The notes under the pieces: model-generated | Database searches by the model: none | What the model was told of the DNA's origin: nothing | What the model saw: only the letters and a program-made list of their open reading frames with translations | Part shown: positions 56,627 to 64,000 of the stretch, piece after piece | Layout of the letters: each line of letters starts with the position of its first letter | Numbering within the stretch: position 1 is the first letter of the stretch | Assembly (NCBI RefSeq): GCF_947499845.1 | Contig: NZ_CANMPM010000003.1 | Coordinates: 62,001-126,000 of the forward strand | Source of the DNA: an uncultured Pseudokineococcus sp. | GTDB taxonomy: Bacteria > Actinomycetota > Actinomycetes > Actinomycetales > Quadrisphaeraceae | DNA: 64,000 nt | Direction: 5' to 3' | Program-made: the position numbers and the translations under genes

Positions 56627-57169
56627 GTGGGGTGGACGGTGGGCGGCAGCACCGTCTGGCCTCGGCGGCGCCCCGACGTCGAGGGCCGCCTGGTCGGCAC
56701 CTGGGTCGTCGAGACCGCCACCGACCTCACGAGCGCCCGCCGGGAGCTCGCCGCGCACGCGGCCGAGCTGCCCTCGGCCGGTGAGGGGTGGCAGGGCTCC
56801 ATCAGCTTGCCCGACACCCTGGCGCTGCTGCTCAGCGAGCTGGTCACCAACGCCCTGCGCCACGCCCGCCCGCCCGCCCAGGTGTCGGTGGTCGCGGACG
56901 AGAGCTCCTGCCTGCTCGACGTGGCGGACCCGGACGTCGACTCTCCGCCCACGCCCGAGCACGACCGCTCGCCCGGTCTCGGCGGGCACGGCCTGCCGCT
57001 CGTGGCCATGCTCGCCAGCCACCGCGGCTGGTACGTCGAGGACGGCCGCAAGCACGTCTGGGCCTGCCTGCGCACCACGGGACCCCCCGCCCAGCGCGGC
57101 GTCGAGCACCGTGCGCCGGGGCCCCTCGCCCGGCCCTCGAGCCGGGGCCCGGCGAGCCGGCAGGGCTGA
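56627..57169 (+). CDS. RsbW-like ATP-binding protein (HATPase)
   Basis: A 180-residue GHKL ATPase of the anti-sigma-factor kinase or phosphatase-partner type. The N-box is LLLSELVTNALRHA, the G1 segment DVADPD and the G2 segment GGHGLPLVAMLA, with KHVWA at the end. The substrate would be a STAS protein, perhaps that at 51750, though the genes are not adjacent. The GTG at 56627 is one of several close starts; GAGGG precedes it. Confidence 0.85.
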   Translation: MGWTVGGSTVWPRRRPDVEGRLVGTWVVETATDLTSARRELAAHAAELPSAGEGWQGSISLPDTLALLLSELVTNALRHARPPAQVSVVADESSCLLDVADPDVDSPPTPEHDRSPGLGGHGLPLVAMLASHRGWYVEDGRKHVWACLRTTGPPAQRGVEHRAPGPLARPSSRGPASRQG

Positions 57170-57189
57170 CCGCCGCCTACGGTCGCGGC

Positions 57190-59376
57190 ATGAGCACCTC
57201 CGAAGCCCCCGCCGACGGCTCGTCCGGCCCGCCCGTCGCCGCGCGCCGCCCCGTGCGCCGCGAGCACCACGGCGACGTCGTCGAGGACCCGTACGAGTGG
57301 CTGCGCGCCAAGGACGACCCGGAGGTGCGCGCGCACCTCGAGGCGGAAAACGCCCACACCCGCGCCGTCACGGCCGGCCAGGAGGGGCTGCGGACCGCCG
57401 TCTTCGGCGAGATCAAGGCGCGCACGCAGGAGACGGACCTGTCCGTGCCGAGCCGCGAGGGCGACTGGTGGTACTACGGCCGCACGGTCGAGGGCCAGCA
57501 GTACGGGCTCTCGTGCCGCGCGCCCGTGGCCGACGCCGACAGCTGGGACCCGCCCGCCGCCGGCCCCGACGGCGCGCTGCCGGGCGAGCAGGTGCTCCTC
57601 GACGCCAACGTGGAGGCCGAGGGCCACGACTTCTTCTCCCTCGGCGCCGCGTCCGTCAGCCCCGACGGGGCCCGGCTCGCCTGGTCCAGCGACACGACCG
57701 GCGACGAGCGGTACACGCTGCGGGTCCGCGACCTCGCGAGCGGCGAGGACCTCCCCGACGAAGTGCCGGGGGCCTTCTACGGGGCCACCTGGTCGGCCGA
57801 CTCGGCCGTCGTCCACTACACGGTCGTCGACGACGCCTGGCGCCCGCACGAGGTCCGCCGGCACCGCGTGGGCACCCCCGCCTCGGAGGACGACGTCCTC
57901 TTCCGCGAGGACGACGAGCGCTTCTGGGTCGGCGTCGGGCGCACGCGCAGCCGCCGCTACCTCGTCGTCGAGAGCGCGGCGAAGACGACGAGTGAGACCC
58001 ACGTCCTCGACACCCTCGACCCCGGCGCCGGGCTGCGGGTCGTGGCGCCGCGCCGACCGGGCGTGGAGTACGACGTCGAGCACGTCGCCCTGCCCCAGCC
58101 GGACGGCTCGGTGCGCGACCGCTTCCTCGTGCTCCACAACGACGGCGGCGCCGAGGACTTCCAGCTCGCCGTCGTCGACGTGGACGACCCGTCGCCGGAG
58201 CGCTGGGAGACGGTGCTGCCGCACGTGCCCGGCACCCGGCTCGAGGGCGTCGCCCCCTTCGCGGGCTTCGTCGCCCTGGCCTACCGCCGCGACGTCCTGC
58301 CGCGCCTCGCCGTCGCGCCGCTGACGCCCGAGGCGATCGGGGAGCCGCGGGAGGTCGAGGTCGACGAGGAGCTCTTCAGCGTCGGGCTCGGCGGCAACCG
58401 CGCCTTCGACCAGCCCCTCCTGCGCCTCGTGCGCACCTCGTTCGTGACGCCGCCCCGCGTCCTCGACCTCGACGTCGCGACGGGCGAGCAGGTGCTCCGC
58501 CGCGAGACGCCCGTGCTGGGCGGCTACGCCTCGGAGGACTACGTCCAGCGCCGCACGTGGGCCACGGCGCCCGACGGCGTCCGCGTGCCGGTCTCCGTGG
58601 TCGCGCGCCGGGACGTCGCCGCCGCCGTCGAGCGCGGCGAGCCCGCGCCGGCCGTGCTCTACGGCTACGGGTCCTACGAGGCGAGCATGGACCCGTCCTT
58701 CTCGATCTCGCGGCTCTCGCTCCTCGACCGCGGCGTCGTCTTCGCCGTCGCCCACGTGCGCGGCGGCGGCGAGATGGGGCGGCACTGGTACGACGACGGC
58801 AAGAAGCTGCGGAAGACCAACACCTTCACCGACTTCACGGCGTCCGCGGCGGCGCTCGTGGAGCAGGGCTGGACGACGCCGGAGCGGACCGTCGCGATGG
58901 GCGGGTCGGCCGGCGGCCTGCTCATGGGCGCGGCGCTGAACCTGGCGCCCGAGGCCTTCGCCGGGGTCCTCGCGCAGGTGCCCTTCGTCGACCCGCTGAC
59001 GTCGATCCTCGACCCCTCGCTGCCGCTGACGGTCACCGAGTGGGACGAGTGGGGCAACCCGCTCGAGGACCCGGAGGTCTACGCCTACATGAAGGCGTAC
59101 TCGCCGTACGAGAACGTCGCCGCCGTCGACCACCCGGCGGTGCTCGCGATGACGAGCCTCAACGACACGCGGGTGCTCTACGTCGAGCCCGCGAAGTGGG
59201 TGGCGCGCCTGCGCGAGGTCGGTACGGGCTCGCGGCCGGTGCTGCTCCGCACCGAGATGGACGCCGGCCACGGCGGCGCCTCGGGGCGGTACAAGAGCTG
59301 GGAGGAGCGCGCCTTCGAGTACGCGTGGGTCCTCGACGTGCTGGGCGCGCCGGCGGAGCCGCTGCCGCCGCTCTGA
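57190..59376 (+). CDS. ptrB: Oligopeptidase B (S9A)
   Basis: A 728-residue prolyl-oligopeptidase-family serine peptidase, cytoplasmic, cutting short peptides after basic residues. The N-terminal beta-propeller covers about residues 80-440, and the hydrolase domain has S573 (GGSAGGLLMG), D659 (LNDTRVLY) and H694 (DAGHGGASG). The family signature GGGEMGRHWYDDGKK is present. ATG 57190 lies 20 bases after the HATPase stop. A 48-base palindrome follows. Confidence 0.94.
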   Translation: MSTSEAPADGSSGPPVAARRPVRREHHGDVVEDPYEWLRAKDDPEVRAHLEAENAHTRAVTAGQEGLRTAVFGEIKARTQETDLSVPSREGDWWYYGRTVEGQQYGLSCRAPVADADSWDPPAAGPDGALPGEQVLLDANVEAEGHDFFSLGAASVSPDGARLAWSSDTTGDERYTLRVRDLASGEDLPDEVPGAFYGATWSADSAVVHYTVVDDAWRPHEVRRHRVGTPASEDDVLFREDDERFWVGVGRTRSRRYLVVESAAKTTSETHVLDTLDPGAGLRVVAPRRPGVEYDVEHVALPQPDGSVRDRFLVLHNDGGAEDFQLAVVDVDDPSPERWETVLPHVPGTRLEGVAPFAGFVALAYRRDVLPRLAVAPLTPEAIGEPREVEVDEELFSVGLGGNRAFDQPLLRLVRTSFVTPPRVLDLDVATGEQVLRRETPVLGGYASEDYVQRRTWATAPDGVRVPVSVVARRDVAAAVERGEPAPAVLYGYGSYEASMDPSFSISRLSLLDRGVVFAVAHVRGGGEMGRHWYDDGKKLRKTNTFTDFTASAAALVEQGWTTPERTVAMGGSAGGLLMGAALNLAPEAFAGVLAQVPFVDPLTSILDPSLPLTVTEWDEWGNPLEDPEVYAYMKAYSPYENVAAVDHPAVLAMTSLNDTRVLYVEPAKWVARLREVGTGSRPVLLRTEMDAGHGGASGRYKSWEERAFEYAWVLDVLGAPAEPLPPL

Positions 59377-59395
59377 GGCCTCTCGACCCGGACCC

Positions 59396-59443
59396 CAGCG
59401 GTGGACCCACGACGCGCCTGACCGCGTCGTGGGTCCACCGCTG
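59396..59443. terminator. Long palindrome, family A (bidirectional terminator)
   Basis: Perfect 21-base arms (59396-59416 and 59423-59443) with loop CCTGAC lie between convergent ptrB and the SDR gene. The outer ten bases CAGCGGTGGA and the central CGCGCCTGA match the palindrome at 2460-2507, 57 kb away. No T-run. Confidence 0.7.
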
Positions 59444-59470
59444 CCCCGCTTGTGTCGGACAGGTGGGGCG

Positions 59471-60226
59471 TCACCGGGCGGAGTACCCGCCGTCGACGAG
59501 GTGGTAGCTGCCGGTGATGAAGGCGGCGTCGTCGCTGGCGAGGAAGGCGACGAGGCCGGCGACCTCCTCGGGCGTGCCGAGACGGCCGACGGCGTGGGCG
59601 GCGCCGAGGGCCGAGCGGGAGCGCTCGTCGAGCGAGGCCTCGACGAGCGGCGTCGCGATGAAGGCGGGCTCGACGGCGTCGACGCGCACGCCCTGGTCGG
59701 CGTGCTCCCAGGCAGCCGTCTTCGTGAGCCCGACGACGGCGTGCTCGGCGGCGACGTAGGCGCTGGAGCCGGCGAAGCCCACGCTGCCCAGGACGGAGGC
59801 CATGGTGACGATCGACCCGCCGCCGTTCTCCGCCATGACGGGGATCTCGGCCTGCAGGCACGTGAGCACCGAGACGAGGTTCACGTCGATGACGCGGCGC
59901 CAGGCGTCGGCGGGGTGGTCGGCGGTCGTCGCGGTGGGGCCGCCGATGCCGGCGTTGTTCTCCGCGACGGGCAGGGGCGCCATCTCCTGCGCCGCCGCGA
60001 CCATCTCGGCGACGCGGGCGGCGTCGGTCACGTCGACCGTGAAGGGGCGTGCGGTGCCGCCGGCCCCCGTGACCTCGTCGGCGACCGCGCGCGCCCCCTG
60101 CTCGTCGAGGTCGGCCACGAGGACCGACGCCCCGCTGCGGGCCAGGCCGAGGGCCACGGCCCGGCCGATGCCGGAGCCCCCGCCCGTCACGACCGCGGAC
60201 CTGTCTCGGACGTCGTACTGGGCCAT
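59471..60226 (-). CDS. SDR-family oxidoreductase lacking the catalytic lysine
   Basis: A 251-residue classical SDR. The cofactor motif TGGGSGIG, DVTD, NNAG and the catalytic Ser region MASVLGSVGF are normal. The Tyr-x3-Lys motif reads Y157-V-A-A-E161: the lysine codon is GAG (plus strand CTC at 59744-59746), one base from AAG. Without Lys the enzyme should be weak or inactive, or the base is a sequencing error. It is otherwise intact, ending in GSYHLVDGGYSAR. It is convergent with ptrB. Confidence 0.88.
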   Translation of the reverse strand: MAQYDVRDRSAVVTGGGSGIGRAVALGLARSGASVLVADLDEQGARAVADEVTGAGGTARPFTVDVTDAARVAEMVAAAQEMAPLPVAENNAGIGGPTATTADHPADAWRRVIDVNLVSVLTCLQAEIPVMAENGGGSIVTMASVLGSVGFAGSSAYVAAEHAVVGLTKTAAWEHADQGVRVDAVEPAFIATPLVEASLDERSRSALGAAHAVGRLGTPEEVAGLVAFLASDDAAFITGSYHLVDGGYSAR

Positions 60227-60365
60227 CGCTGCGCTCCTGTCCTCCGACGGCGTCGCGGGTCGGCGCCGTCCGCGACGCCCGGCGGGGTGGCACCCGCGCT
60301 CGCGGCGCCACGACCAGGCCCACCACTCGTTGAGCGTTCACGCACACGCCCGCTAGGGTGCCGCC

Positions 60366-60791
60366 GTGCTGCCCGAGCCGGTCCGCGACCTCGCCCTCCT
60401 GCTGGCCCGAGTCCTCGTCGGCGTCGTCCTCGCCGTCCACGGGTGGGACAAGCTCGTCGACCAGGGCGTGCAGGGCACCGCGGGCTTCTTCGGCTCCCTC
60501 GGCGTGCCCGCCCCCGAGGTGGCCGCCGTGGCCGTCGGCGTCGTCGAGCTGCTCGGCGGGCTGCTGCTCGTCCTCGGCGCGGCGACGACGCTCGTCTCGG
60601 TGCTCGTCCTGGTGGACATGGCCGGGGCCTTCTGGTTCGTGCACCGCGGCAACGGCGTCCTCGTGGACGGCGCGGGCTGGGAGCTCGTCGGCGTGGTCGC
60701 CGCGGTGGCGCTCGCCCTCCTCGGCGCCGGCCCCGGCCGGGCGAGCCTCGACCACCTCGTCGGCGCCCGCCGCTCGCGCCCGCGCCGCTGA
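60366..60791 (+). CDS. DoxX-family membrane protein
   Basis: A 141-residue DoxX protein with four hydrophobic helices. The signature start LLLARVLVGVVLAVHGWDKL and VGVVELLGGLLLVLGAATTL are diagnostic. The GTG start is at 60366. In other actinobacteria DoxX works with oxidative-stress partners, but no such partner is adjacent. It is divergent from the SDR. Confidence 0.88.
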   Translation: MLPEPVRDLALLLARVLVGVVLAVHGWDKLVDQGVQGTAGFFGSLGVPAPEVAAVAVGVVELLGGLLLVLGAATTLVSVLVLVDMAGAFWFVHRGNGVLVDGAGWELVGVVAAVALALLGAGPGRASLDHLVGARRSRPRR

Positions 60792-60820
60792 CCCGGCCCC
60801 ACCCCGGCCCGCCCCACCCC

Positions 60821-60874
60821 GGACTTCGTAGCCCTTCTCCCCGGTGAGGCCCCGCTGCGGCGGACTTCGTAGCC
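60821..60874. repeat. Direct repeat upstream of the SPL-like gene
   Basis: GGACTTCGTAGCC occurs at 60821-60833 and again at 60862-60874, 41 bases apart centre to centre, in the gap before the radical SAM gene. The two copies could be regulator-binding sites or a duplication scar. Confidence 0.6.
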
Positions 60875-60882
60875 TTCCGTCC

Positions 60883-62016
60883 GTGACGGGGGCGGCCGAG
60901 GAGGCGCAGGGCAGGGAGGCCACGGCCGAGGACGCGCCCGTGCGGGGGACGCGCGCGCCGCGCCAGCTCCTCGCCGTCCGCACCATCTACGCCGAGCCGG
61001 CGGCGCTGGAGCTCGAGCGCGGGCGCCAGGTCGTCGAGCGGTGGCCCGGCGCCGAGGTCGTCGAGGTGCCGTCCGCCCAGCGGGTCCAGGGCGTGCACGA
61101 CGACGCCGCGTCCGTCGACCGCTGGGTGCGCACCAAGACGGAGGTGCTGGCGCTCGGCGTCCGCAAGACCCTCACCGCGCGGCGCAACGAGCGCTCCGCC
61201 AACTGGATCGCGCCGTCCACGGCCAACGGGTGCGCCATGGCGTGCGCGTACTGCTACGTGCCGCGGCACAAGGGCTACGCCAACCCCATCACCGTCTACG
61301 CCAACATCGACCAGGTCGTCGGCTACCTCCAGCGCCACGTCGCGCGCCAGGGCGCCAAGCCGGGGCCGGACCAGTGCGACCCCGCCGCGTGGGTCTACGA
61401 CATCGGCGAGAACAGCGACGCCTCCGTGGACGCCGTCGTCAGCGACAACGTCCGCGACCTCGTCACCGCCTTCCGCGGCATGCCGACGGCGAAGGCGTCC
61501 TTCGCCACCAAGCAGGTCAACCGCGACCTGCTCGACTACGACCCGCAGGGCCGCACCCGCGTGCGCTTCTCCGTCATGCCGCACCGGATGGCGCGCCTGC
61601 TCGACGTCCGCACCTCGCCGGTCGCCCAGCGCGTCGCGGCCGTCGACGACTTCGTGGCCGCCGGCTACGAGGTGCACCTCAACCTCTCGCCCGTCGTCGT
61701 GCACGAGGGCTGGCTCGAGGAGTGGGCCGAGCTGCTGGAAGAGCTCGACGACGTCCTGTCGCCGGCCGCCAAGGCGCAGGCCGCCGCGGAGGTCATCCTC
61801 CTCACCCACAACGCCGGGCTGCACGAGGTCAACCTCGGCTGGCACCCCAGGGGCGAGGAGGCCATCTGGCGCCCGGACATCCAGGAGGCCAAGCGCTCGC
61901 AGAACGGCATGGAGAACGTCCGGTACCGCGCTCGGTGGAAGAAGGTCTGGTTGCAGCGGCTGCTCGACCTCATGGCCGAGAGGACGCCGTGGCTGACCGT
62001 GCGCTACGCGTTCTGA
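60883..62016 (+). CDS. Spore-photoproduct-lyase-family radical SAM protein
   Basis: A 377-residue radical SAM enzyme of the SPL family, which in spore formers repairs the spore photoproduct in DNA. The cluster motif is C117-x3-C121-x2-C124 (CAMACAYCY); C165 may correspond to the conserved fourth cysteine of SPL, 41 residues on (inference). AWVYDIGENSD and ASFATKQVN are family segments. GTG 60883 is uncertain because no ribosome-binding site is clear; 60844 is also open. The host is not an endospore former, so the real lesion or substrate is open. Confidence 0.88.
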   Translation: MTGAAEEAQGREATAEDAPVRGTRAPRQLLAVRTIYAEPAALELERGRQVVERWPGAEVVEVPSAQRVQGVHDDAASVDRWVRTKTEVLALGVRKTLTARRNERSANWIAPSTANGCAMACAYCYVPRHKGYANPITVYANIDQVVGYLQRHVARQGAKPGPDQCDPAAWVYDIGENSDASVDAVVSDNVRDLVTAFRGMPTAKASFATKQVNRDLLDYDPQGRTRVRFSVMPHRMARLLDVRTSPVAQRVAAVDDFVAAGYEVHLNLSPVVVHEGWLEEWAELLEELDDVLSPAAKAQAAAEVILLTHNAGLHEVNLGWHPRGEEAIWRPDIQEAKRSQNGMENVRYRARWKKVWLQRLLDLMAERTPWLTVRYAF

Positions 62017-62046
62017 CCGGGCGGCCGACGGACGGGCGCCCCTCGG

Positions 62047-62113
62047 CATGTCAAGGATGCTTGACATGGGCACGCTGCGGGTGCAGGCTGCACGTGACAA
62101 GCACGCTTGACAC
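62047..62113 (+). promoter_or_regulatory. Promoter with duplicated operator for the HTH gene
   Basis: CATGTCAA-N6-TTGACATG (62047-62068) is a perfect inverted repeat, and GTGACAA-N6-TTGACAC (62094-62113) repeats it with one change. TTGACA at 62061-62066 with CAGGCT 17 bases later (62084-62089) makes a -35/-10 pair. The layout suggests autorepression by the small regulator that starts at 62125. Confidence 0.6.
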
Positions 62114-62124
62114 CGGAGGTGGCT

Positions 62125-62316
62125 GTGCGGAACGACGTCCGTGAGCTGCGGCAGGCCGAGGGCCTGTCGCAGCGCGAGCTGGGGGAGGCCCTCGGGGTCT
62201 CCCGCCAGACCGTGAACTCGCTGGAGACGGGGCGCTACGACCCCTCCCTGCCGCTCGCGATCGCCGTCGCCCGCCGCTTCCGCCGACCCGTGGAGGAGAT
62301 CTTCCATGTCGACTGA
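62125..62316 (+). CDS. Small Cro/CI-type HTH regulator
   Basis: A 63-residue single-domain helix-turn-helix protein: VRELRQAEGLSQRELGEAL, VSRQTVNSLETGRYDPS and VEEIFHVD. The YozG/YazB-like group commonly pairs with a small membrane protein, as here. GTG 62125 is favoured by GGAGG at 62115-62119. It overlaps the downstream gene by 11 bases. A pair of TGTCAA-N6-TTGACA repeats upstream are its probable operators. Confidence 0.9.
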   Translation: MRNDVRELRQAEGLSQRELGEALGVSRQTVNSLETGRYDPSLPLAIAVARRFRRPVEEIFHVD

Positions 62317-62728
62317 CCTGCGCACCGCCCGCCGCCGCTACCTCGTGGTCCTCCCCGTCGCGCTCGCCCTCGTGGTGGCGGTCGGCCTGCTGCTGCGCGA
62401 CCGCGCCCCCGGAGGCATGGGGGACGGCTTCCTCGTCGGGGGCGGGCTCGCCCTCGTGGCGTGCGCGGCCATGGCCTGGCGCACCACCCGCGGCCCCGGC
62501 CGGGCGACCACCTTCGAGCGGGGCTGGACGCAGACCGGGGACGAGCGCGACGACGCCGTCCTCACGCGCGCGCTGGCCGTCCTCGGCCTCGCGTCCCTGC
62601 CGCTGACGGGCCTCGCGGGCGTCGCCCTCGGGCTCGGGGCCCGGCCCGAGGTCGTCGTCACGCTGCTGCTCGCCGCCGAGGCCGCGGTGCTCGTGGCGGC
62701 CTTCGTCGTGCACGACCGCCGGGGCTGA
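62306..62728 (+). CDS. Small four-helix membrane protein coupled to the HTH gene
   Basis: A 140-residue membrane protein. Hydrophobic segments include YLVVLPVALALVVAVGLLL and VVVTLLLAAEAAVLVAAFVV. A short cytoplasmic loop carries GDERDDAVLTRALAVLG, a motif seen in DUF2178-like partners of small HTH regulators. It overlaps the regulator by 11 bases. The membrane protein may control the regulator, which is inference from the common pairing. Confidence 0.75.
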   Translation: MSTDLRTARRRYLVVLPVALALVVAVGLLLRDRAPGGMGDGFLVGGGLALVACAAMAWRTTRGPGRATTFERGWTQTGDERDDAVLTRALAVLGLASLPLTGLAGVALGLGARPEVVVTLLLAAEAAVLVAAFVVHDRRG

Positions 62729-62736
62729 GGCCCCCG

Positions 62737-63426
62737 TCAGGAGGTCGTGGCCGTCGACGTCGCCGCGAGGGTGCTGACCATGACGGCGGTCATGACGACC
62801 TCGTCGAGCGAGCGCTTGACCGCCGCGCCGGCCCACTCGCCCTCGGCCAGCTGCTCGAGGCGGCGGTCCGTCGCGCGGCGGTCCGCCTCGGGGAAGACCT
62901 CGCGGCGCAGACTCAGGGCCTTCACCAGTGACGCCAGCGCCGCCGTCCGGGCGTCGGGCGTCGTCCCGACGACGACGGCGTCGTGGAGCCGCCCGCGCAC
63001 CCGGTCCTCCGGCCCGCCGTCGGCCTCCGGGTAGCGGGTGCGGGGGAGGACCCACAGGACCCTGTCGTCCTCGCGGTGCAGGACCCCTCGCTCGACGAGC
63101 CGCTCCAGCGCCGCGGCGCGCACCTCCCGGCCCAGCGGGCCCAGCCACCGCTTCGGCGGTCGCGGCCGTGACGTCGCGGCGACCTCGGCGAGCGCCCCGT
63201 CGAGGACCGGCTCCCTCGTCGGGGTCGCGTCGACGACGACGAGGTCGCCGTCGACCACGTCGACGCGGCCGCGCAGCGAGAGGTCCAGCTGCACGGCGCC
63301 CCCGAGGCCCGTGTCCAGCGACGTGCTCCACGTCGTGCCCTTCTCGTCGTCGTAGACGAGGAGGAGCAGCTCCTCCGGCAGCGTCAGCTCGTGCTCGACG
63401 TCCTCCACCGGTGCGCGCTCGGCCAT
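62737..63426 (-). CDS. GPP34 (GOLPH3)-family protein
   Basis: A 229-residue protein of the GPP34/GOLPH3 fold, which binds phosphatidylinositol-4-phosphate in eukaryotes. Bacterial members are frequent in actinobacteria and unstudied. Seen: TLPEELLLLVYDDEKG, GGAVQLDLSLRGRV, VERGVLHREDDRVLWVLP, ASLVKALSLRR and the closing VKRSLDEVV. No membrane helix. It converges with the HTH pair, eight bases away. A lipid-binding role is plausible but not shown. Confidence 0.88.
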   Translation of the reverse strand: MAERAPVEDVEHELTLPEELLLLVYDDEKGTTWSTSLDTGLGGAVQLDLSLRGRVDVVDGDLVVVDATPTREPVLDGALAEVAATSRPRPPKRWLGPLGREVRAAALERLVERGVLHREDDRVLWVLPRTRYPEADGGPEDRVRGRLHDAVVVGTTPDARTAALASLVKALSLRREVFPEADRRATDRRLEQLAEGEWAGAAVKRSLDEVVMTAVMVSTLAATSTATTS

Positions 63427-63504
63427 CCCCGCACGCTAGAGGCCGTCGGGTGCTGGCGGGTCCGGACGCCCGCACCCGCGGACCGCGCCGAGCGGTGCGC
63501 CCAC

Positions 63505-63522
63505 GTCGCGGTGCACCGCGAC
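63505..63522. promoter_or_regulatory. 18-base perfect palindrome upstream of the GPP34 gene
   Basis: GTCGCGGTGCACCGCGAC (63505-63522) is a perfect palindrome in the 152-base gap between two minus-strand genes. It could be an operator for the GPP34 gene or the terminator of the TetR gene. Nothing else in the gap is recognisable. Confidence 0.4.
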
Positions 63523-63578
63523 CTCGGCGCACGGCTCCGGCTTCACGGCTCTGGGCGCCGGCTGCTGGGCGCCGGTCG

Positions 63579-64000
63579 TCAGCGCTGCCGGTCGAGGACG
63601 GGCGCCAGCGCCGCGAGCAGGTCGTCCACCGGCACCGGGCCGGCGTCGTCGGCGCCCGTGAGCGCCGACAGGTAGAGCCCGTCGCCGACGAGCTGCACGA
63701 GGCGGGCGCGCGCCGGGTCCCCGAGCTCGTCGAGCAGGGCGGCGAACCACCCCGCGTCGATCTCGGCGAAGACGGCGCGGGCGAGGTCGGCGGCCTCGTC
63801 GCCGCCCGCGATGCGCAGGGCGGCGACGTAGGTGCGGGACAGGCCGCTCTCGCCCTGCAGCGGCGGGGCGGAGCCGCGCAGCCACGTGGCGACCGCGCTG
63901 TCCGAGGCGCGCATCTCCGCGGCGTCCTCGAGGCCGCGCTGCCGCAGGCGCTCGAGGAGGCCGGTGACGAGCGCCTCCTTGCTGGGGAAGTGGTACAGCA
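63579..64000 (-). CDS. TetR-family regulator, N-terminus beyond the window
   Basis: The C-terminal 140 residues of a TetR repressor. The sequence at the right edge reads LYHFPSKEALVTGLLERLRQR, the end of the TetR_N helix-turn-helix, and the rest is a ligand-binding domain ending LLAALAPVLDRQR. The start codon and recognition helix lie outside the window. Its target and effector cannot be inferred. Confidence 0.88.
   Translation of the reverse strand, partial: LYHFPSKEALVTGLLERLRQRGLEDAAEMRASDSAVATWLRGSAPPLQGESGLSRTYVAALRIAGGDEAADLARAVFAEIDAGWFAALLDELGDPARARLVQLVGDGLYLSALTGADDAGPVPVDDLLAALAPVLDRQR

Noticed and set aside
52258-56784. Plus-strand 1508-residue open frame
   Set aside because: It crosses the EAL, YihY and DUF2254 genes out of frame; composition is that of a GC-rich shadow frame.

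Overview
The window is a G+C-rich (about three quarters by eye) bacterial chromosome segment. Frequent GTG starts, short gaps, translationally coupled genes and several actinobacterial families (LppX/LprG lipoprotein, DUF3140, GPP34, PspC, bifunctional PutA) point to an actinobacterium. The genus cannot be fixed from the sequence; a Kineosporiaceae- or Micrococcales-like soil or plant-associated organism fits. I see no rRNA, tRNA, CRISPR array, transposase or phage gene.

Layout. 0.1-7.3 kb holds small redox and regulatory genes: an SQR-like flavoprotein, aldo-keto reductase, RibD/DHFR-like protein, NmrA-like reductase with divergent TetR regulator, cupin, isochorismatase-like hydrolase and an FMN alpha-hydroxy-acid oxidase. 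7.3-34.5 kb is a hemicellulose and uronic-acid utilisation island. It contains a GH35-like glycosidase, a LacI regulator coupled to an SGNH esterase, a divergent LplB/YtcP/LplA-type oligosaccharide importer with a DUF624 protein, and GH67 alpha-glucuronidase with a GntR regulator. It continues with glucuronate isomerase, three Gfo/Idh/MocA oxidoreductases, a second LacI regulator, a complete PotABCD-like ABC transporter, mannonate dehydratase, KDG kinase, fructuronate reductase and KDPG aldolase. 34.5-38.6 kb holds mixed genes (NmrA-like, methyltransferase, YnfA, DUF3140) and a PAS-AraC regulator. 38.6-42.3 kb is putA. 42.3-64 kb is mostly housekeeping and envelope genes: a phoD broken by an in-frame amber codon, an S10 carboxypeptidase, lipoprotein, PspC protein, cardiolipin synthase, STAS protein, degenerate GGDEF/EAL protein, YihY and DUF2254 membrane proteins, HATPase, oligopeptidase B, an SDR lacking its catalytic lysine, DoxX, a spore-photolyase-like radical SAM protein, an HTH/membrane-protein pair, GPP34, and a truncated TetR gene at the right edge.

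How the genes work together. Together they encode the whole isomerase route from 4-O-methylglucuronoxylan fragments to central metabolism. Aldouronates would enter by the LplB/YtcP system; GH67 releases glucuronate; UxaC gives fructuronate; UxuB gives mannonate; ManD gives 2-keto-3-deoxygluconate; KdgK and KdgA give pyruvate and glyceraldehyde-3-phosphate. Candidate operators are visible: TCGAAA-N-TTTCGA-like boxes for the first LacI, a 14-bp palindrome inside a promoter spacer for the second LacI operon, and a 9-bp inverted repeat before manD.

The least expected signals are a set of very long, nearly perfect palindromes at gene ends, falling into at least two sequence families scattered over 57 kb; the phoD amber codon; the SDR Lys-to-Glu change; the EAL domain without its metal-binding residues; and three divergent Gfo/Idh/MocA proteins inside the glucuronate island. 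No wholly new multi-gene system is demonstrated.
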